In this document: piece by piece, positions 14,264 through 14,448 of the stretch
Layout of the letters: the number at the start of each line of letters is the position of its first letter
Position numbering within the stretch: position 1 is the stretch's first letter
Position numbers and translations under genes: made by a program
The notes under the pieces: model-generated
What the model was told of the DNA's origin: nothing
Seen by the model: the letters and a program-made list of their open reading frames with translations, nothing else
Databases searched by the model: none
NCBI GenBank assembly: GCA_049644265.1
Contig: JBARRO010000107.1
Coordinates: 1-14,448 of the forward strand
DNA from: JBARRO01 sp049644265
GTDB taxonomy: Bacteria; Bacteroidota; Ignavibacteria; UBA10030
DNA length: 14,448 bases
Direction of reading: 5' to 3'

Positions 14264-14448
14264 TGGGATGAAAACCAGAATTCAGAATTCAGGATACAGA
14301 AGCTGAGAACTGAAGACTAGAAACCAGAAACTAGTGCCACCTCTAGAAAGTAATCTTGTGGTTCATACTAAAGCCCATTCAAAAAAGGCAGTAGTGCCGC
14401 TCCAATTTGTACTTCTCAATGTTACCAGATACAATCTTACTTATTGGG
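14231..14448. other. Repeat-rich non-coding region at the window end
   Basis: After the 22-bp repeat come degenerate purine-rich motifs: AGAATTC twice in tandem (14277-14290), and AGAAAC twice within ACTAGAAACCAGAAACTAG (14317-14335). TAGTGCC(A/G)C occurs at 14332-14340 and 14392-14400, 60 bases apart. On the minus strand a frame without stops runs from the window end to a TGA at 14381-14379 (22 codons), which could be the last piece of a gene that starts outside; it is too short to identify. An insertion-sequence edge is possible but unproven. Confidence 0.45.

Noticed and set aside
1..14448. CRISPR array, tRNA, rRNA or toxin-antitoxin pair
   Set aside because: No regularly spaced repeats, no RNA-gene motifs recognised, and no small paired genes outside the listed clusters.

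Overview
The window looks like chromosomal DNA of a Bacteroidota-type bacterium, most likely in the Ignavibacteria/Chlorobi-related part of that group. The evidence is a TonB-dependent receptor with an N-terminal carboxypeptidase-regulatory-like domain followed by a DUF4249-type lipoprotein, a DUF4905-like protein, a TAnnTTTG-type promoter box, and few strong Shine-Dalgarno sites. No rRNA, tRNA, CRISPR array, phage gene or complete insertion sequence was seen. Placement below phylum is inference.

Layout. (1) Bases 1-173, minus strand: the 5' end of a lipoprotein gene that runs out of the window, then a 237-base divergent intergenic region. (2) 411-2386, plus: a tight cluster of arfB (ribosome rescue hydrolase), a DinB/DUF1572-like protein, an unrecognised two-helix membrane protein whose 3' end looks frameshifted, and a small PspC-domain protein. 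(3) 2471-4850, plus: a PabB-PabC fusion (folate/p-aminobenzoate synthesis) overlapping an EVE-domain gene. (4) 4874-6637, minus: an exported M28-family metallopeptidase, convergent with the EVE gene. (5) 6771-9909, plus: a TonB-dependent receptor and DUF4249 lipoprotein pair, divergent from the peptidase. (6) 9941-14230, plus: a closely packed run of a DUF4905-like protein, a YjbQ/UPF0047 protein, a PhzF-family isomerase-like protein and a membrane iron-sulfur protein of the ETF:menaquinone oxidoreductase (EMO/EtfD) type. (7) 14231-14448: non-coding, repeat-rich sequence.

Functional picture. Most genes are housekeeping or metabolic (translation rescue, folate, respiratory electron transfer). 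The most system-like part is the outer-membrane receptor and lipoprotein pair, with an exported peptidase reading away from the same short intergenic region; together they could release and import a peptide-like nutrient, which is inference. I did not find a defence island or an obviously new multi-gene system. The points most worth checking are the probable frameshift near 2079, the 22-bp tandem repeat that enters the 3' end of the EMO-like gene, hairpins placed over the stop codons of the peptidase and DUF4249 genes, and the peptidase/receptor/lipoprotein locus.
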